Shown: piece by piece, positions 60,201 to 64,000 of the stretch
How the letters are laid out: each line of letters opens with the position of its first letter
Position numbering within the stretch: position 1 is the stretch's first letter
Assembly: GCA_944474755.1 (NCBI GenBank)
Contig: OX104124.1
Location: forward strand, 21,922,452-21,986,451
Reading direction: 5' to 3'
Source: Limnoperna fortunei
Taxonomy: Eukaryota > Mollusca > Bivalvia > Mytilida > Modiolidae
DNA length: 64,000 nucleotides
Position numbers and translations under genes: made by a program
The notes under the pieces: model-generated
What the model saw: only the letters and a program-made list of their open reading frames with translations
Databases searched by the model: none
Told to the model about the DNA's origin: nothing

Positions 60201-63200
60201 TCTTTTCTGGTTAACGACATGTCATCGAATATGATATATGTGTTTTTGAAGTAAGGCTATCACTAGAACAAGCGCCGAAAAATTCAAGTCAGAAATCAGC
60301 TGGAAGTGCCATTAAAAAGGTTTTGTACGAGTACAAATTTTTTTTTAGGAATGCTTGATAAAATCAATATTCATAAATTGTCAGAAAATATAAAGATTAT
60401 TTATAATCACAGCAAAAAGGTGATAAATGATCGGCAGAGCCTTGCAATAATACTATAATAACCTGTTTTTGTAGATTTCAGAAAAAAAATTGATCAAAGA
60501 CAGAAATGGCCGGATTTCGTTAAAAATTAACTAAGTCGGTTAACAGGAAGTAGGTGAGAGACAGACCTGAAATCGAATCCTACATTATGGGAGGCCATGC
60601 TGATGCTGCATACCAAATTTCAAGAGAATGTGATTACTAGTTGCTGAGAAAAATGTTACGAAAATTTTTTCCCCACCCACTCGCATGCTGCCCGCCCGCC
60701 CAACATTCACCATACTATAACCCGTATTTTTACTCTGTGAAATCCAGCCACAAAAATTACCATTTAATTGGCTACAAAAAGAAAACTTGCCATATCCAAC
60801 TGTCCTTACTTGTTCAGTGGCATTCCCCATTGGTCTTTTTCATTTTACTGTAGATGTATTGTTTGTTAACTTGTACTGTTCCTGAATGTAGCAGAAATAT
60901 AGCTTTCTGGTTGCTAAGAAACCATTTATAAAATCAACCAATCAAATATGTATGCCTTTTTTCAATGAGTTGAAATTCTACTATTATGTATAGTCTTTAG
61001 TGGATAGAATGCCAAAGTACCCACTGAAAACCACCGACTTTGCACAGGAAACAGGCAATCCTTGTCAATAAGGTTAGAATCTAGCACAACCTGCATGCTA
61101 CTAGTAAGGCTCTGACCTTCAACCTCAGTGTTGAAAGTCATGTGATCAATAGTAGATCCCTAACTACATTAACCACTCAACCACTGAGGTATCTACATGA
61201 CATGAGTAAAATTGTTGTTTACCTGTGCAAAGGTTTGCTTACCTGTCGTAAGTTCTGCATCTCATGCTGTTGTAGCTCAGTCATATCGTTGATCTGAACT
61301 TCTAACCTCTCAACACGATATCTCTCTTCCTCCAGTAAAGTTTTCAGCATACTTATATCTCTTTGGGCAGACATCTACAAAACAAAAAAATGTGTCTCAA
61401 TGACAATGATGTCCCAATTGGCACATATTGGTAAACACCCCTTTTTTCAATCAAATGTAAAGTATTGGGTGCAGCCCAAAAAAATTTTGACAGTGAGGGG
61501 ATCTCATCACCTTGTGTCTGTGTACCACATTCATGATGATGTGGAGTCATCTCTCTATCAAACAGTTTCAACATGAAGGATTTGTTTGTTTGTATGAATG
61601 ATTTTTAACGCCACTTTCAGCAATTTTTCAGCTATATAATTGGTCCAGTTGCTATTGAAGAGGAAACCGGAGTACCTGGAGAAAACGCCCAACCTTCAGT
61701 AGGAATCAACATGATGGATAACAAGAGGTAGGACAGATGAACAAACAGACAAAAACTCTATGTCCCACAACTAATCGTGACATGCTAACATTGCTTTCCT
61801 TAGCAATCTCTATCTTCAATACACTTTAAGATGAGACAGAATATGCAGCAAAGTTACTCCAAGGATAATGCCTCCTTTTGGGACCTTAAGATTTTATAAT
61901 CACCACAAAAACAGAAATTTAAGTTCTATAGTTTAAATTATGTCCATTGTGACACAATATTATCAGGAAATAATTTAATCTGCTTATAATCTTTAACCTG
62001 ATTGGCCAATTAAAATGGATTTTGTTTGTTTGTTTGGGGGAGGAAGCCAGAGTACCTGGAGAAAGACTGGCAATCCTTGCCAATAAAGATTGGAATGGAG
62101 TACATCCTGCCCACAGTAAGACTCGAAACTGCAACCTCAGTGTTGACAGACAGACCACATGATCATTAGTAGACAAACTACCTTAACCACCCTAAGTCAA
62201 ACGAAGCAACCATTATTAAAGGATTGGTCAAATGACCTATTCTTATGTCATTAAATGCAAATCCACGACATCATCACTGTTTTAACTATTAAAATTGTCA
62301 AGTATTTTCAATAAAGTAAATTATATAGAATCTCTTGAATTTCTGAACAGGTTACACTAAACCCCTTAAGATATCCTTAAATAATACCTTGTAGTTTTCA
62401 TATTCCTCTGTATGTTGTAGCATAGAATCTCTGAGAGACTTGTTATCTTCCTGACATTTCTGTAGTTCTTGCAGTATCATGGGATCCACAGGTTGTACTA
62501 CAGGTAACTGTTGTGAAGTATTATGGGATGCTGACTGTGGACTACTGTGATATAATCCCACAGAATGAGATCCAGATGTCACGCTGGAGTTGTCATCGTC
62601 CGAAAATTTAAAGCTGGAAGAAAAAGTATTTATTTATATTACTGACAGATTGTTTTTCCTTGAATACGCAGAGAGATTATAAGAAATCTTAAATTTAAAT
62701 ATGGTGGCAGTTTAATTTCTACAATATTGTTAGATCTAATAGCTGAATTTTTAGCAATATAAGTGAGAATTTTACATGATACCTGTATATATATCATAGC
62801 TGAAACTTGACTGAATTATTCAAAAAGAGCCATATCCAGGTTACACGATATAACTTCTGTTGATCACATGACCTATTCTTTTGCAGTTAAAATTCAAATA
62901 ATAGTTCCTTGACATCATAGTTAAAATTCAATTATTAGGAGTATTTCTTTTTTACATTTATATATAACGTATATCAACAGATGGGCAAAGATATAGATAT
63001 CAATGTTATTTATAAGTTTGTACATAATCTTATACAGGAACAAGGTATTACCGTGAGCTAATGATCCCTGATAATACTCCAGAGTATATAAACAGGAAGT
63101 AGGAGTGACAGAGATCTGAAAATAAGTCCCACAATATGGCATGATCCTAAAATTAGCTATTGATAAAATTTTAGCAGTTTATCATGTATTATTGCTAAGA

Positions 63201-63865
63201 AAACTGTAAAATGGTTATGGACAGACACACACCAACAAAGACTGAGGGAAATGGGGTACATTCAGCAAATAATAATCAAATAATAAAATGACTGATCAAT
63301 GCACATTTTGTGATATAAAGGACTGAAAATTTACCTGGATATTGGCTAATATAGACTTTTCATAGCAGGAAATGGGTCTCTCTGGACTTTTTATAGCTTT
63401 TGTGTTTTGACTTTTAAAAGCCTTGAAGAAATATTGAGTAATTCCTAATAATTTTAAAGTGTGTTTTCTATAATGTATACTAGTATAATAAAATTATGGA
63501 AAGAAAATTTCAAATGCATGAGGAACAAATTATGCCTCGGGGTAAAAATGTCCCTGGCATGACCTGGAAACATGCTTTAAGTCAACATCAAGGTGTGAAG
63601 ACAGAGGACAAGCTGGGACGCCTTACGATGAAGACAGGGGTCAAGCTGGAACGACACAAGGTGAAGACAGAGGACAAGCTGGGACAACACATAGTGAAGA
63701 CCGAATACACGCTGGGACAACACACAGTGAAGTGAAGACAGAGTACAAGCTGGGACAACACACAGTTAAGTGAAGACACATACTTGTGTTCATACCTGGC
63801 CGGTAATGTATTCGTCTGATTTTTTGTTTCTGTGTCATGTGTGTTCGTCTCTTCAATCGTTGATT
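57142..63865 (-). CDS. TMCC-family ER transmembrane and coiled-coil protein (3' part, 6 exons)
   Basis: Family members (TMCC1-3; Drosophila Dementin) are ER membrane proteins with a cytosolic coiled coil and two C-terminal membrane segments. Exons, in order on minus: 63865-63796, 62613-62388, 61374-61243, 59484-59395, 58545-58367, 57268-57142. All introns are GT-AG and phases agree, giving 273 visible residues. Motifs in order: [12 protein letters not shown] (the family's Ser-rich segment), coiled coil with [48 protein letters not shown], membrane segment [20 protein letters not shown], then [15 protein letters not shown] and the end. The upstream part is beyond the window. It cannot be assigned to TMCC1, 2 or 3 by eye; invertebrates may have one gene. 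Confidence 0.93.
57341..57790 (-). repeat. Hairpin-framed dispersed repeat, copy 2, in a TMCC intron
   Basis: It has caattgtggattgtgagcac, agtccaattatctcccctta, cttcatgcacatctac and a following acggacggacagac part. It matches the 13101 copy in reverse, with another repeat joined behind. Confidence 0.65.
58237..58327 (-). pseudogene. Partial duplicate of the TMCC exon 5 end, with donor site
   Basis: 58237-58327 copies 58341-58427: ctttgccagctg, caataacttacctat, gagcaagacagttggcaacc and the region coding for [11 protein letters not shown]. On minus it keeps a gtaagt donor but has an extra T in the tttttt run that shifts the frame to a stop, and it lacks the front of the exon and an acceptor. 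Confidence 0.82.
58367..58545 (-). CDS. TMCC exon: Gln run and first membrane segment
   Basis: Acceptor atttttag, donor gtaaga. It encodes [20 protein letters not shown], then [20 protein letters not shown] and [15 protein letters not shown]. The STVANC motif is near-invariant in TMCC proteins. Confidence 0.96.
58946..59215 (-). repeat. Hairpin-framed dispersed repeat, copy 3
   Basis: It runs from aacaagtgtggactgtgagc (with the palindrome tgtgagcatgctcaca) through ccaattatctcccctgaata to a cagacagacaggg run and the end hairpin ccccccaaactagtttgcgg. It has one inner unit where copy 1 has two. Confidence 0.75.
59395..59484 (-). CDS. TMCC exon: coiled coil
   Basis: Acceptor ttacattag, donor gttagt. 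The 30 codons encode [20 protein letters not shown] then [10 protein letters not shown], aligned with ASMEEKIAYQxYERARDIQ. Confidence 0.92.
59640..60020. repeat. Dispersed repeat with two diverged units
   Basis: The block tgtccgacaggtctgaaaat, ttaggacgtacaacttgtga, tactgaaccaccctgcc and ttcaaattgttcttatgtac is repeated about 180 bases later. Parts recur at 57600-57790. It lies in a TMCC intron and is non-coding. Confidence 0.65.
61008..61192 (-). mobile_element. SINE copy, diverged, 3'-truncated
   Basis: aaaccaccgactttgcacag, ggcaatccttgtcaataagg and cctcagtgttgaaagtcatg match the family in the minus orientation; the tail half is missing. Confidence 0.7.
61243..61374 (-). CDS. TMCC exon: coiled coil
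   Basis: Acceptor tttgtag, donor gtaagc. The 44 codons encode [20 protein letters not shown] then [20 protein letters not shown], aligned with LQEERYRYERLEDQLNDLTEL of vertebrate TMCC. Confidence 0.94.
61582..61705 (-). mobile_element. 5'-truncated SINE with 14-bp target duplication
   Basis: tcaacatgaaggat (61568-61581) and tcaacatgatggat (61706-61719) flank the copy with one mismatch. Only the 3' half, from the tail to accttcagtagga, is present. Confidence 0.8.
62022..62196 (-). mobile_element. SINE copy with internal deletion
   Basis: The tail ttgtttgtttgttt is joined directly to gggggaggaagccagagtac; the conserved ggcgttaaacacc block is lost. The head and B-box region remain. Confidence 0.72.
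62388..62613 (-). CDS. TMCC exon: Ser-rich segment and start of coiled coil
   Basis: Acceptor tttcttccag, donor gtatta. It encodes [20 protein letters not shown], then a Gln/Pro-rich stretch and [20 protein letters not shown]. The DDxSSxTSGS part matches TMCC proteins (EEDCSSATSGS). Confidence 0.9.
63595..63780. repeat. 33-bp minisatellite, about 5.5 copies
   Basis: gtgaag or atgaag recurs at 63595, 63628, 63661, 63694 and 63727, 33 bases apart; later copies are 38 bp. The unit is gtgaagacagaggacaagct then gggacaacaca. It sits directly beside a TMCC exon, on the intron side. The plus frame [10 protein letters not shown] stays open but shows no gene context. Confidence 0.88.
63796..63865 (-). 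CDS. TMCC exon (first visible)
   Basis: Acceptor ttctatttatag, donor gtatga. It encodes [20 protein letters not shown] and PA, a polar linker. The only frame compatible with the next exon is used (ends in phase 2). Confidence 0.75.
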
Positions 63866-64000
63866 CTATAAATAGAATGAAAAAATTTTGTTTCATTCAT
63901 AACTTTCAAGATAATTTTTTACATTATTCATACCGATAGTTAATATCACAAACATCATTTAAATCACAGGTATAAGACAGGAAAGTCTAGCACCCAGTGT

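Overview
The window is nuclear DNA from a metazoan, most likely a bivalve mollusc. The signs are AT-rich sequence with GT-AG split genes, many copies of one tRNA-derived SINE, a hammerhead-ribozyme-like repeat of the kind described in mussels, and several degraded transposons. The species cannot be fixed by eye.

Three host genes are supported. (1) DLAT, the E2 acetyltransferase of pyruvate dehydrogenase, lies on + with its last eight coding exons between 2368 and 15655; the presequence and most of the lipoyl region lie left of the window. (2) A TMEM45-type (DUF716) membrane protein is one intact 255-codon open frame on + at 33028-33795. (3) A TMCC-family protein (ER transmembrane and coiled-coil) lies on - with its last six coding exons between 63865 and 57142; its 5' part is beyond the right edge. 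The three are unrelated and do not form an operon. A possible small decayed gene (31342-31630) and a decayed BEN-like gene antisense inside DLAT (1354-2130) are weaker calls.

Layout: 1-17.5 kb is DLAT, whose introns hold SINEs, three hAT-like elements (two nested), one Harbinger-like element with a SINE inside, and a degenerate tandem repeat. From 17.5 to 31 kb is intergenic, with SINEs, palindromes, a dead LINE (RT on -) and a dead Mutator-type transposase fragment. From 31 to 40 kb are a 66/72-bp minisatellite, the TMEM45-like gene, and a 650-bp element with long terminal inverted repeats and a perfect 9-bp target duplication. From 40.26 to 51.6 kb is the most unusual region: a decayed hammerhead motif followed by two giant minisatellites with 83-bp and 55-bp units. 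These are recognisably derived from one ancestral unit, show higher-order duplication, and are interrupted by a LINE fragment. From 51.6 to 57.1 kb is AT-rich, largely free of recognised dispersed repeats, and could be a long TMCC 3' UTR. From 57.1 to 64 kb are the TMCC exons, with a broken partial exon copy beside exon 5.

No tRNA, rRNA, CRISPR or prokaryotic signals were found. Assignments were made by eye from recalled family features; no database was searched.
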